DNA from: Pseudomonadota bacterium
Lineage (GTDB): Bacteria; Pseudomonadota; Alphaproteobacteria; Micropepsales; Micropepsaceae
Assembly: GCA_016201105.1 (NCBI GenBank)
Contig: JACQDN010000030.1
Span: forward strand, 62,001 to 126,000
Reading direction: 5' to 3'
Length of the DNA: 64,000 nt
The position numbers and the translations under genes are program-made. The notes under the pieces were generated by a model. It was not told the origin of the DNA, ran no database searches, and saw nothing but the letters and a program-made list of their open reading frames with translations. Positions 36,831 to 45,729 of this stretch are shown here, in pieces; position 1 is the stretch's first letter; each line of letters starts with the position of its first letter.

Positions 36831-37011
36831 CTTCCTCCCACCGCCATTGCGGGGGAGGTGGACGGCGATGCGTCAGCGTCGCCGGACGGAGGGGGTGGCA
36901 GCAGCGGAGAAGATTGATCGCGATTTTCTTTCTTGTTTCTCGCCACCCCCTCCGTCATCCGCGTGCTGTCGCGCGCGTCTGACACCTCCCCCGCAACGGC
37001 GGGGAAGGAAG
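36831..37011. repeat. Intergenic inverted repeat, family B copy 2
   Basis: Outer arms begin CTTCCTCCC and end GGAAGGAAG. An inner pair GACGGAGGGGGTGGC and GCCACCCCCTCCGTC is perfectly complementary over 15 bp. The layout matches 11971-12134. It separates the ends of the convergent GNAT and HNH genes. Confidence 0.75.
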
Positions 37012-37023
37012 AAACCGAGAGCC

Positions 37024-37584
37024 TTAAGGCTCCAGTTCGCTATCCCAATAGAGATAGTCCGCCCAGCTCTGGTGCAGGTAGTTGGGCGGGAAACGGCGGC
37101 CGTTGTTGCGCAGTTCGTTCACGCTGGGACGGTGCGGATTCTGGCGCGGATACATGCCGACCTGATGGGCGAGCCTTCCGCCTTTCAAAAGATTGCAAGG
37201 CGCGCACGCCGCGACAACATTGTCCCACGTGGTGCGCCCGCCGCGCGAACGCGGAATGACGTGGTCGAAAGTCAGGTCCTCGTCGTCGCCGCAATATTGG
37301 CATTCGAAGCGATCGCGCAGAAATACGTTGAACCGGGTGAAAGCGGGATTGCGCGCGGGCCTGATATAAGACTTGAGTGAAACGACCGAGGGCAGCTTCA
37401 TTTCCAGGCTGGGCGAACGCACGGCGCGGTCGTATTCCGCCAGGATGTTCACCCGTTCGAGGAAGACGGCCTTGATCGCGTCCTGCCAGGACCACAAAGA
37501 CAAGGGAAAATAGCTCAACGGACGGAAATCCGCGTTGAGGACCAGCGCCGGGCAATTGTCGGGTAAACGCTCGGCGGTTATCAC
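37024..37584 (-). CDS. HNH endonuclease domain protein
   Basis: A 186-aa protein. CxxC zinc knuckles (CQYC and CAPC) surround the HNH core FDHVIPRSRGG and NVVAACAPCN. It belongs to the widespread alphaproteobacterial HNH family with RDRFECQYCG. The nuclease target is unknown and no restriction or toxin partner is adjacent, so a housekeeping role is likelier than defence. The first in-frame start is GTG at 37584. Confidence 0.88.
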   Translation of the reverse strand: MITAERLPDNCPALVLNADFRPLSYFPLSLWSWQDAIKAVFLERVNILAEYDRAVRSPSLEMKLPSVVSLKSYIRPARNPAFTRFNVFLRDRFECQYCGDDEDLTFDHVIPRSRGGRTTWDNVVAACAPCNLLKGGRLAHQVGMYPRQNPHRPSVNELRNNGRRFPPNYLHQSWADYLYWDSELEP

Positions 37585-37693
37585 GACACGATGTTCCTGA
37601 AGGTTGCACCTCTCAAAGTTGGCGGGACTTTATGGCCAAGGCCTGCCAGCTGGCAAATTCTAACCGATTCGATGTGACCGCAAGGCGACAGAG

Positions 37694-38395
37694 TCAGCCA
37701 ATTTTGCAGGAAATCTCTGCCGCCGGCCGCGCCAACTGGCCGCGGAACGCCATGGTGAGAAAGAGCCCGCCGAGCAGCAATCCGGCTTCGTCGATGGAGT
37801 GGCCGACCCCGCGCGATAAATGCCATTGCACGGCGGCGCCCGCTTCGCCCAGCGAGGCTGCGGAGGCAAACAGGGCCTCGACCGGAATCATGGGATCGGC
37901 ATCGCCGTGCACCAGCAGAATGGGCGGCGCCTTTGGCGCGAGTGTTTCCAGTTCGCTTCGCCCGGCCAGCAATCCGGAAAAGCCTATGATCGCCGCCGGC
38001 TTCACGGTGCGGCGCAAGCCCACTTGCAAAGCCAGCATCGTGCCTTGGCTGAACCCGACAAGAGCCAGCCGCTCGGACGGCAGGGCGAGACGCTGCAATT
38101 CGGAATCGACAAAGCTTTCCAAGATCGGCGCTGCCTGTTCAACACCGCGCTGCATTTCGGACGGATCGAGCCGCGAAATGGGAAACCACTGATAGCCCGT
38201 CGGCGAACCGGCGCAGGGCTCCGGCCCATTGGGGGCAACGAACGCAACCGTCGGCAGCAGGCGCTGCCAATGCGGCGCCAGCCCGATGAGATCGTTGCCG
38301 TCGGCGCCATAGCCGTGACAGAGCACGACAAGATGGGTGGCCGCGCCTCGCGTGGGCGGCAGGCGCGGTCCGGTCAAAAGGCGCGGGGAAGCCAT
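37694..38395 (-). CDS. Phospholipase/carboxylesterase-family serine hydrolase
   Basis: A 233-aa alpha/beta hydrolase: VVLCHGYGADG oxyanion region, GFSQG nucleophile elbow (Ser at about 119), VHGDADPMIP acidic residue and SRGVGHSID catalytic His. It matches the YpfH/carboxylesterase 2 group that cleaves short acyl or lysophospholipid esters. The physiological substrate is not known. No operon partner. Confidence 0.9.
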   Translation of the reverse strand: MASPRLLTGPRLPPTRGAATHLVVLCHGYGADGNDLIGLAPHWQRLLPTVAFVAPNGPEPCAGSPTGYQWFPISRLDPSEMQRGVEQAAPILESFVDSELQRLALPSERLALVGFSQGTMLALQVGLRRTVKPAAIIGFSGLLAGRSELETLAPKAPPILLVHGDADPMIPVEALFASAASLGEAGAAVQWHLSRGVGHSIDEAGLLLGGLFLTMAFRGQLARPAAEISCKIG

Positions 38396-38445
38396 GGCGG
38401 CAGACTAGAACAAATTTCGTCCATTTCAGAACCGCACTGACGAAC

Positions 38446-38579
38446 CCACCCTCCCAAGGGAGGGTCGAAAAATTCGAGTGCAACGAGAATTTTTCGGGGA
38501 GGATCAGGAAGGAGAATCTCCATTCCACGTCCTCCCCGAAATTTGCTATGCAAATTTCGACCCTCCCAAGGGAGGGTGG
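38446..38579. repeat. Intergenic inverted repeat, family A copy 2
   Basis: Outer arms CCACCCTCCC and GGGAGGGTGG are perfectly complementary. The 3' half carries GAAATTTGCTATGCAAATTTC, the family core palindrome, and the 5' half a second palindromic unit (AAAATTC...GAATTTT). It lies in the divergent gap between the esterase and gluQ, so it is not restricted to transcript ends. Confidence 0.75.
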
Positions 38580-38629
38580 ATTCCAATCAGACCGGCACCT
38601 CTAAGCGTTCCGCCACATAAAGCGCTACA

Positions 38630-39502
38630 ATGGCGGACATGGTCGTTACGCGTTTCGCGCCGAGTCCGACGGGGTATTTGCATCTGGGACACGCCTTCGC
38701 GGCGTTGACCGCGTTCGAAGCGGCCAAGGCGTCCGCCAAGTCGTGCGATGGACGCTTTGTGTTGCGTATCGAAGACATCGACCGCTCGCGCTGCCGCTAT
38801 GAATACGAAGCCGCGATCCTGGACGATCTGGCCTGGATCGGGCTCAGCTGGGAATGGCCGTGCCTGCGCCAGTCCGAGCGGTTCGAGGCCTATCGCGCAG
38901 CGCTGGCGAGCCTGAACGCGCAGGGCCTGCTCTATCCCTGCTTCTGCACGCGCAAGGATATCGCCGAGGAAATCGCGCGCGCGGTAGAAGCTCCTCACGG
39001 TCCGGAAGGACCGCACTATCCCGGCACCTGCCGCGCCCTTTCACAAGAAGAACGTGCGCGGAATATTGCTTCTGGAATTCCCTATGCCATGCGGCTCGAT
39101 GTGACGAGCGCGGCGGCACGCGCGGGTGACTTGACGTTTGAAGAGGGCGGCGCCGGACCAAACGCGGAGCGCGGCACCATCAAGGTCGAGCCGAACCTGT
39201 TCGGCGACATCGTATTGGCGCGCAAGGACGCGCCCGCCGCTTATCACCTGGCCGTGGTGGTGGATGACGCGTTCCAGGGCGTGACGCTGGTGACGCGGGG
39301 AAACGATCTTTTTGCCGCGACCCATGTGCAAAGACTGCTGCAGGCTTTGCTGGGACTGCCTGAGCCCGCTTATGCGCATCACCGGCTCATCTTGGACGAA
39401 CAGGGAAAGAAATTCTCCAAGCGCGATTCGTCTGTAACGTTGCGCGCTTTGCGCGAGCGTGGCGCGACGCCTGAGCAGACTCGCAAGCTGATCGATTTCT
39501 AG
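38630..39502 (+). CDS. gluQ: Glutamyl-queuosine tRNA(Asp) synthetase
   Basis: A 290-aa truncated GluRS paralogue. It shows the HIGH region as RFAPSPTGYLHLGHAFAAL, zinc ligands of the CxCx~11YxxxC type (CFCTRKDI..HYPGTC) and the KMSKS equivalent KKFSKRDSSV. The C-terminal anticodon-binding domain of GluRS is absent, as expected for GluQ-RS, which attaches glutamate to queuosine in tRNA(Asp). Confidence 0.95.
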   Translation: MADMVVTRFAPSPTGYLHLGHAFAALTAFEAAKASAKSCDGRFVLRIEDIDRSRCRYEYEAAILDDLAWIGLSWEWPCLRQSERFEAYRAALASLNAQGLLYPCFCTRKDIAEEIARAVEAPHGPEGPHYPGTCRALSQEERARNIASGIPYAMRLDVTSAAARAGDLTFEEGGAGPNAERGTIKVEPNLFGDIVLARKDAPAAYHLAVVVDDAFQGVTLVTRGNDLFAATHVQRLLQALLGLPEPAYAHHRLILDEQGKKFSKRDSSVTLRALRERGATPEQTRKLIDF

Positions 39503-39573
39503 AATCAGGAAGAAAAAGAAGGTTTCATTCTTTTTCGGGCGGCGCGAAAGTAGAGGTTTACGGAAGACTTTCG

Positions 39574-40299
39574 CTACCAGTCGTTCAGGCCCTGGAATTT
39601 CCTAAAGCCCGCCGATCTGGCCCAGCGGGTCCACTCCCCGCGAAGGCGCACGGTCTCGATGGGGCTGTCCGTACCCTGGCCGATGCCGAGGATCTGAAGC
39701 TCCTTGCAGCCCGCGAACGGCTGTCCTTGCGGAGAAGGCAGATGCGCGCTCGAAGAGGTGAGCTTCGCATATTCGGAATCTTCCAGACCGTCGGAGGCGA
39801 GAATGACCGTCGTCGGCAGGCCGGAGCAGCCGATGCTTTGAGAAATGTTGTCGAGGAAACCGACGATGTTGGTCGTGTTCTGCGATTTCCACTTGCCGCG
39901 GGCGACAAGCATGGGTGTGCCGGAAATCAGTTTCTCCACTTCGGCGGCAACCTGTGCAGGTCGGCTGCGGATCGAAAGCACGGTGTCGTAGTAGAATCCG
40001 TTGGACGAGGCATCGAAGCTTCCGAAGGTGCGCACATGCACCTCGGAGCGGAAGCCGAGCTTCCTGATCTGATCGCCGATGCGGCTGGCGACTTTGGCGG
40101 CGAAGGCCTGATCATCCACCAGCGGATTGCTCTTGGAAATATCGAGGCCGATGACAAGGCGCTGCGGCGCAATCTGCGCCTGCTCCGTCACATAGGAAAC
40201 ATGCTCGAAGGCCGGCGCGTGGCGCATTGCTTCGACGCCATAAGCACCGCCGGCGCCGATCGCGGCGCCTGTTGCCACCGCGAGCATAAACCGCATCAT
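39574..40299 (-). CDS. vWA-domain exported protein
   Basis: A 241-aa protein with a hydrophobic N-terminus (1-20, signal or anchor) followed by a von Willebrand A fold. The MIDAS motif DISKS appears in RLVIGLDISKSNPLVD, and the later acidic loop is ASDGLED. The metal site appears complete, so it may bind a protein ligand via a divalent cation. The ATG overlaps the stop of the membrane protein gene upstream (ATGA), so the two proteins are probably partners. I recognise no named family. Confidence 0.75.
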   Translation of the reverse strand: MMRFMLAVATGAAIGAGGAYGVEAMRHAPAFEHVSYVTEQAQIAPQRLVIGLDISKSNPLVDDQAFAAKVASRIGDQIRKLGFRSEVHVRTFGSFDASSNGFYYDTVLSIRSRPAQVAAEVEKLISGTPMLVARGKWKSQNTTNIVGFLDNISQSIGCSGLPTTVILASDGLEDSEYAKLTSSSAHLPSPQGQPFAGCKELQILGIGQGTDSPIETVRLRGEWTRWARSAGFRKFQGLNDW

Positions 40300-41444
40300 G
40301 CCTGCTCAGCCCGCTGGGCCTGGCTTCTGGTGCTCTGACGGCGGTCGGCCAGCTCCAGCAGATGCAATTGCGCGAAGTTGCGCCTGCGATGGATGTAGTC
40401 GCGTGAGATCGCAAGATTGCGCACGTTGTTTTCCACCGTCTGCATGTAGAGCGCGGCGACCGTGGTGACGATGAAGAAGATCACGCTGGCAAAAGCAAGC
40501 CACACCCAGGAATCGGTGTTGGCGAGCGAACTCTGGGAGATCTTCGGCAGACCGAGAGAAACTTCGTCGGCGCTCGTGGTCGTGGCGGTGTTGGCACTTG
40601 CGGGAATCGCGCGCGGCGAAGAATTGGTTTTGTTATCGGCAAACAGCTGATCGATCGAATTGCCGCGGTTCGCGTTGCTGTTCTGATCCTGCTGGTCGAG
40701 CGTGGCCGAGGTGGCGCCCGCCATGTTGTTGTAGGCGACGAGATAACCGAGGCTTCCGATCATCACGATCGCCAGCACGAAGGCCGCCACGATCAGGGTG
40801 TTGCGGCCATAGACGCCGGTGATCTTCAGCATGAAATGCACGATCAGCACGGCGAAGACGACTTGCAAACTCTTGAACACGACGGAGCTTTGCAGGCTAT
40901 CGGGCACCTGCATGAATTCGTTCGACAGCGCGCGCGTCCACACGTCGCCGCGAATGATGTTGTAATCCACGAACATCGCGAGCACGGCGATGCCGAGCGC
41001 GAGGAGGATCGCGATCACATAGAGCCCGCGATAGTGATGCACCTGGCGGCTCTTTTCGAGATTGCGCACGATGACGTGCGCATCGTCCTGCTCCTCGCGG
41101 CTGAGCGCGGGTTCGGACTCGCCCGCATCGTCATCCTTCCTCTTAGGCGTCATCAGACTGAGCAATCCGAAGCGGCGGCCGGCGCGGCGATGTTTCGGCG
41201 CGTTGCGATCGCCCTTGCGCACCCAATCGGGGCCCCAGGTCGGCGGGTCGACCGGCGTCTTCAGTCGCTCGACCAATTGCGCTTCCAGCCGCTCGCGCGT
41301 TGCGGGCGTCAGTGCTTCGGCATCGGCAAGCGAACGGGCCTCGCGATCGAGTTGTTGCGGCGTGAGATCGTGAAAGAGATCGTGCGACAGCGATTTGGAA
41401 TTGCTGCGCTGAACCGGCACTCCGACAGTTCGATAAGCGACCAT
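40296..41444 (-). CDS. Multi-pass membrane protein, partner of vWA protein
   Basis: About 382 aa from ATG 41444 (MVAYRTVG). A basic cytoplasmic N-terminal region (about 1-150) is followed by predicted helices at roughly 150-170, 200-220, 230-250 and 325-345. A Ser/Asn/Gln-rich, probably periplasmic stretch (DQQDQNSNANRG) precedes the last helix. The C-terminus is basic (RDYIHRRRNFAQ). No family recognised. It is coupled to the vWA gene; together they look like a dedicated envelope unit. Confidence 0.7.
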   Translation of the reverse strand: MVAYRTVGVPVQRSNSKSLSHDLFHDLTPQQLDREARSLADAEALTPATRERLEAQLVERLKTPVDPPTWGPDWVRKGDRNAPKHRRAGRRFGLLSLMTPKRKDDDAGESEPALSREEQDDAHVIVRNLEKSRQVHHYRGLYVIAILLALGIAVLAMFVDYNIIRGDVWTRALSNEFMQVPDSLQSSVVFKSLQVVFAVLIVHFMLKITGVYGRNTLIVAAFVLAIVMIGSLGYLVAYNNMAGATSATLDQQDQNSNANRGNSIDQLFADNKTNSSPRAIPASANTATTTSADEVSLGLPKISQSSLANTDSWVWLAFASVIFFIVTTVAALYMQTVENNVRNLAISRDYIHRRRNFAQLHLLELADRRQSTRSQAQRAEQA

Positions 41445-41968
41445 AAAAACCCCCAGCTGATGCAGCGCTTGGGAACGCGAGCCCCTCACGCCTTTGTGTA
41501 GTAAACGATTGCTTAGTGGCCGAATTTGAGCCCGAATTGGGGCATTGTTGCCTTAATTGTCTGCGGAATTTCTGAGAGGTTCACGCGCATCGTCGCTGCT
41601 GTTGTCTGTTCATCGCGAGTTCCACCACGCTCGCCGCTCGGGACGATGTCATCGCGGCCGACAAAGCTTCTCCGCTCCGCGGCCTTATCCACCTCACCGG
41701 GTGACGGTGTGGAAGAAGGACGCCGCCGGCCAGTGCAAGGTCGCAGGCGACATGGGCACCAACGATCCGGCGCCCAGGTAGGGTGCTTGGAGCAGTTTTG
41801 GTTCTTGCATCTAAAAAATATCCGTCATGGCCGGGCTTGTCCCGGCCACCTAGGATCACGATGCGAAACCAGCTCACTCAGTGGTTCAGCATGGGTGTTC
41901 ATGGGTGGCCGGCACGGGGGCCGGCCATGACGGTGTTTTTTTATTGAATCACATCAACTTGAAGCACT
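41445..41968. other. Intergenic region, possible gene remnant plus repeat C1
   Basis: This 524-bp stretch has no convincing gene. On the + strand a frame ending at 41781 closes with VWKKDAAGQCKVAGDMGTND, which looks protein-like, but upstream the frame is broken by poor sequence. It could be a decayed C-terminus of a lost gene. The family C repeat occupies 41822-41933. Confidence 0.35.
41822..41933. repeat. Family C interspersed repeat, copy 1
   Basis: It begins CCGTCATGGCCGGGCTTGTC and ends GGCCATGACGG, forming a long inverted repeat of about 112 bp. A near-identical copy lies at 52040-52149. The CGTCATGGCCGGGCTTGTCC unit is a known abundant intergenic repeat in alphaproteobacterial genomes. 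Confidence 0.8.
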
Positions 41969-43924
41969 TCAGCTGACCGCCAGCGCCACGATCTCTTTCA
42001 TGATGGTGTTGAGGTCGTAGTCCTTGGGGCTGAACACCGCGGCGACGCCGGCCGATTTGAGCGCCGCCTCGTCTTCCGGCGGAATGATGCCGCCGACGAC
42101 GACCTTCACATCGTCCATGCCCGACGCCTTGAGCTTCGCGACCACCTCGGCGGCGAGCGGGGCATGGCTGCCGGAGAGGATCGAAAGGCCGATGATATGC
42201 GGGTTCTTCTCGCGCGCGGCGGCCACGATCTCCTCCGCCGTGAAGCGGATGCCGTTATAGGTGACATCCATGCCGGCGTCGCGGGCGCGGATGGCGATCT
42301 GCTCCGCCCCATTGGAATGGCCGTCCAGTCCGGGCTTGGCGACAAAGAAGCTGAGCTTGCGTCCCAGTTTGCGCGACGCCGCGTTCACCTCATCGCGCAG
42401 CGCCACGATGCGTTCGTCGTTGCGGGCGGGACCGGACGTCGCCACTCCCGTCGGCGCGCGATACTCGCCGAACACGCGGCGCAGAGCGCCGGCCCATTCG
42501 CCGGTGGTGACGCCGGCCTTCGCCGCCTCGATCGAAGCCGGCATGACGTTCTGTTCTTCCTTCGCCGCGCGTTCGAGCCGCGCCAGCGCCTGCTCGACCT
42601 TCCCGGCATCGCGCGCGGCGCGCCAGGCTTTGAGGCGCTCGACCTGATCGTGCTCCGCCCGCTCGTCGACGACGACGAAGTGTCCATCGCCTGCCGTTAG
42701 CGGCGAGATTTCGGATTCCCGGTACGCGTTGACGCCGACGCGGATTTCATCGCCGGTTTCAATTGCCTCGACGCGCGCAGCATTGGACGCGACGAGACGC
42801 TCTTTCATATATTCGAGCGCTTCTTGCGAGGCGGCGCCGCCGAGCTTTTCGATGCGCGCGATTTCTTCGCGGATTTGCACCACCAGATTTGACACTTTCT
42901 CCTCGATCACCTTCGAGCCGTCGAAGATGTCTTCGTATTCCAGCATGTCGCTTTCATAGGCGCCGATCTGCTGCAGACGCAGCGACCATTGCTGATCCCA
43001 TGGCCGCGGCAGGCCGAGCGCTTCGTTCCAGGCCGGCAATTGCACGGCGCGCGCACGCGCGTTCTTCGACAACGTTACGCCCAGCATCCCGAAAAGAATG
43101 CGATAGACGTTGTTTTCCGGCTGCTGCTCGGTCAGGCCCAGCGAATTGACCTGCACGCCATAGCGAAAGAGCCGCAGCTTGGGATCGCTGATGCCGTAAC
43201 GCTCGCGCGTCACTTCATCCCAGATCTGCGCCATCGCGCGCAGCTTGCAGATCTCGGTGATGAATTTGACGCCGGAATTGACGAAGAAGGAGATGCGGCC
43301 CACGGCCTTCGGAAATTCTTCCGCCGGAATTGCGCCGCGCGCTTTGGCGCTGTCGAGTACGTTGATGGCGGCGGCGAGCGCGAAGGCCGCTTCCTCGACG
43401 GCATCGGCGCCGGCTTCCTGCAAATGGTAGGAGCAGAGATTGATCGGATTCCATTTCGGCATTTCCGCCGTGGTGAAGGCGATCGTGTCCGTGGTGAGCC
43501 GCAGCGCGGGCTTCGGCGGAAAGATATATGTGCCGCGCGCCAGATATTCTTTCACGATGTCGTTCTGCGTGGTGCCGGTGAGAGAGGCACGGGCCGCGCC
43601 CTGCTCGTCCGCCGCCGCCGCATAGAGCGCCAGCAGCCACGCGGCCGGTGCGTTGATCGTCATCGACGTGTTCATGCTGGCGAGCGGAATCCCATCGAAC
43701 AGCGCGCGCATGTCGCCCAAATGCCCGACCGGTACGCCGACCTTGCCCACTTCACCTTTGGCAAGAGGGTGATCGGCGTCGTAGCCAGTCTGGGTCGGCA
43801 GATCGAAGGCGACCGACAATCCCGTCTGTCCCTTCGCCAGATTGGTGCGGTAGAGCGCATTCGAGGCCGCGGCGCTCGAATGACCGGCGTAGGTGCGAAA
43901 TATCCAAGGCTTGTCGCGGGTCAT
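41969..43924 (-). CDS. ecm: Ethylmalonyl-CoA mutase (MeaA-type)
   Basis: About 651 aa from ATG 43924 (MTRDKPWIFRTYAGHSS), the usual Ecm start; an ATG 48 bases upstream is less likely. The TIM-barrel part shows GLSVAFDLPTQTGYD and MNTSMTINA. The C-terminal B12 domain has DGHSNG (base-on DxHxxG), SILSG and VVVGGIIPP. It converts (2R)-ethylmalonyl-CoA to methylsuccinyl-CoA in the ethylmalonyl-CoA pathway. The presence of ccr and mcd downstream in the window supports this over plain methylmalonyl-CoA mutase. Confidence 0.93.
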   Translation of the reverse strand: MTRDKPWIFRTYAGHSSAAASNALYRTNLAKGQTGLSVAFDLPTQTGYDADHPLAKGEVGKVGVPVGHLGDMRALFDGIPLASMNTSMTINAPAAWLLALYAAAADEQGAARASLTGTTQNDIVKEYLARGTYIFPPKPALRLTTDTIAFTTAEMPKWNPINLCSYHLQEAGADAVEEAAFALAAAINVLDSAKARGAIPAEEFPKAVGRISFFVNSGVKFITEICKLRAMAQIWDEVTRERYGISDPKLRLFRYGVQVNSLGLTEQQPENNVYRILFGMLGVTLSKNARARAVQLPAWNEALGLPRPWDQQWSLRLQQIGAYESDMLEYEDIFDGSKVIEEKVSNLVVQIREEIARIEKLGGAASQEALEYMKERLVASNAARVEAIETGDEIRVGVNAYRESEISPLTAGDGHFVVVDERAEHDQVERLKAWRAARDAGKVEQALARLERAAKEEQNVMPASIEAAKAGVTTGEWAGALRRVFGEYRAPTGVATSGPARNDERIVALRDEVNAASRKLGRKLSFFVAKPGLDGHSNGAEQIAIRARDAGMDVTYNGIRFTAEEIVAAAREKNPHIIGLSILSGSHAPLAAEVVAKLKASGMDDVKVVVGGIIPPEDEAALKSAGVAAVFSPKDYDLNTIMKEIVALAVS

Positions 43925-44033
43925 GACCGCAATACTATGACCGTGCTTCCCGCTGCAGAGCAACACGGACATGTGTGGTTCCGCCTGCGGCGGATCGAGC
44001 TAGGCTGCAATAAGCGGGCGGAGAATTGGGCCG

Positions 44034-44918
44034 ATGAAACGATTGCTACTGAGTGTAGTGTTTTTTCTCGCGGCGGCGTCAGGCGTCAGCGCCGACACAC
44101 CCGAACAGATCTGGAAGGCGTCTCTCGTCCAGGACAACGTGGATTGGGCACAAAAGCCGCACGCCATCCTGAAGATCCAGGATGCCGCCTATCTCGGCGA
44201 AGGCCAGAGCGCGACACTGAGAGGCACGCGCGGCCAACCTGCCAGCTATCGCTGGGCGCCCGGCACCAAGGTGAAGGGCGTTCTTGTCGTGACGTTTGTC
44301 AAAGGCCATTTCAGCGCGGTGATGAACGGCAAGACCATTGACGAGGCCGCGCTTAGCAAGACCGTCGTCATCGACAAGGATATCGATATTTCCGGGCAGG
44401 CGACGCAAGTGAATGCCGGCGTGCCCGGCGCGCGCATCTTCCTCTACAACCAGCAGGCCGCAGCGGCGAAAGCCTTCAAGGGTGTCGACTACTTCCCCTA
44501 CGATCCGGCCTATCGCGTGCAGGCAAGCTTCAAGCCCGATCCCAAACTTGTACCGCATGCATTCCGCACGTCGCGTGGCACCGACAAGGAATTCTATCAC
44601 GCGGGCGATGCGACCTTCACGCTTGAAGGCAAACGCATCACGCTGCCGTTCTACGCTTCCAACAAGGATCCCAAGAAGATTGCGACATTTGCCGCTTTCT
44701 TTACGGATGCGCTGACCGGCAAGGAAACCTACGGCGCGGGACGTTATGTCGATATCGAAAAATTCGGTGCCTATCCACCGAAGACGATCACCATCGATTT
44801 CAACTATGCCTACAACCCCAATTGCTCACGCTCGGACTTCTACACCTGCCCCATCGCCATCGACAATTTGGTGATCGCCGTGCGGGCCGGCGAGAAAGAT
44901 CCGCATACTAAACACTGA
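44034..44918 (+). CDS. DUF1684-type exported protein
   Basis: A 294-aa protein with a clear Sec signal (LLLSVVFFLAAASGVSA, cleavage near residue 20). The conserved segment TLEGKRITLPFYASNKDP, DIEKFGAYPPKTITIDFNYAYNPNCSRSDFYTCPIA matches the end of DUF1684 proteins (YNPYC..CPiPP-like). The function is unknown. It is divergent from ecm by 109 bp. It might be periplasmic; a role in the pathway is not implied. Confidence 0.75.
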   Translation: MKRLLLSVVFFLAAASGVSADTPEQIWKASLVQDNVDWAQKPHAILKIQDAAYLGEGQSATLRGTRGQPASYRWAPGTKVKGVLVVTFVKGHFSAVMNGKTIDEAALSKTVVIDKDIDISGQATQVNAGVPGARIFLYNQQAAAAKAFKGVDYFPYDPAYRVQASFKPDPKLVPHAFRTSRGTDKEFYHAGDATFTLEGKRITLPFYASNKDPKKIATFAAFFTDALTGKETYGAGRYVDIEKFGAYPPKTITIDFNYAYNPNCSRSDFYTCPIAIDNLVIAVRAGEKDPHTKH

Positions 44919-44921
44919 ATC

Positions 44922-45104
44922 TACCCTCCCCTTGAGGGAGGGTCGAAATCTTTGCGAACGAAGTGAGCAGAGATTTCGGGGAGGGGTCATGCCGCGGTCT
45001 CTCAAAGCGAAGTGATGCGTTGACCAGTCAGCAACTTGGACAGCACCGCATGACCCTTCCCCGAAATTTGCTTCGCAAATTTCGACCCTCCCCAAGGGGG
45101 GTGG
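44922..45104. repeat. Intergenic inverted repeat, family A copy 3
   Basis: It starts TACCCTCCCCTTGAGGGAGG and ends with CCCTCCCCAAGGGGGG. The core palindrome GAAATTTGCTTCGCAAATTTC is intact, and TCGGGGAGGGGTCATGC pairs with GCATGACCCTTCCCCGA. It lies between the convergent DUF1684 and VOC genes. Confidence 0.8.
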
Positions 45105-45119
45105 AATTGCTCCTATGAT

Positions 45120-45581
45120 TCACGCGGCGGCATTGCCTTCATTGTACGCGCCGCCGATGCGCGTGCCGGGCTGCAGCAGCCCGCGCCCCGGAACGTGATT
45201 GATCTCCAGCCGCGTTCCATCGGGATCCTCGAACAGAACAGAGTAGTAGCCGGGCGCATAACCATCTTCCTGCGGTCCATGCACGATGTGGGTGCCGATC
45301 TTCTTGAGGAAGGCATAGGCTTCATCGACATCCGCCCGTTCTCGCGCGCGAAAGCAGACGTGATGCAGCCCCACGGTGCCTTGCCGAAAACGCTTGCCGC
45401 GTTCGGAATCGTCCGGTGCTTCGATGCCGAAGGCCGTCCGCCCGCCGACGCAATAGAAAATCGTGGGCGTGTCGGCGACGACCTTCATGCCGAGAAACGG
45501 CAAAAGCTCGGCATAGAAAGCACGGTTCGCCTGGAAATTTCCCGCAGTGATAAAGACGTGTGCGATTCCATTGATTTCCAT
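45120..45581 (-). CDS. VOC-family protein
   Basis: A 153-aa glyoxalase-fold protein from ATG 45581 (MEINGIAHVFIT). It shows the beta-alpha-beta repeat pattern: ANRAFYAELLPFLG, GLHHVCFRARERADVDEAYAFL and LFEDPDGTRLEINHVPG with candidate metal ligands His and Glu. The VOC fold also contains methyl/ethylmalonyl-CoA epimerase, which the nearby pathway needs, but epimerase-specific motifs are not evident. Specificity is therefore open. Confidence 0.85.
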   Translation of the reverse strand: MEINGIAHVFITAGNFQANRAFYAELLPFLGMKVVADTPTIFYCVGGRTAFGIEAPDDSERGKRFRQGTVGLHHVCFRARERADVDEAYAFLKKIGTHIVHGPQEDGYAPGYYSVLFEDPDGTRLEINHVPGRGLLQPGTRIGGAYNEGNAAA

Positions 45582-45729
45582 GGGAAGATCCTCAATTCCA
45601 ATCGTCAGTCCAAACGACCTTGAGGCTCGGATCAAGCGTAGCGTCGGCGGCTCGCTTGCATCCCTGTTGCGTGGATCGAACGCGAAATGGCAGATTTTCG
45701 GTCTTGTGGGTCATTGAGGCGAGGAAATC

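Noticed and set aside
37024-37584. HNH gene as part of a defence or toxin system
   Set aside because: No methyltransferase, immunity or other defence partner adjacent; this HNH type is a common single gene in alphaproteobacteria.
42989-44341. 450-codon + strand frame
   Set aside because: Antisense to ecm and then out of frame with the DUF1684 gene.
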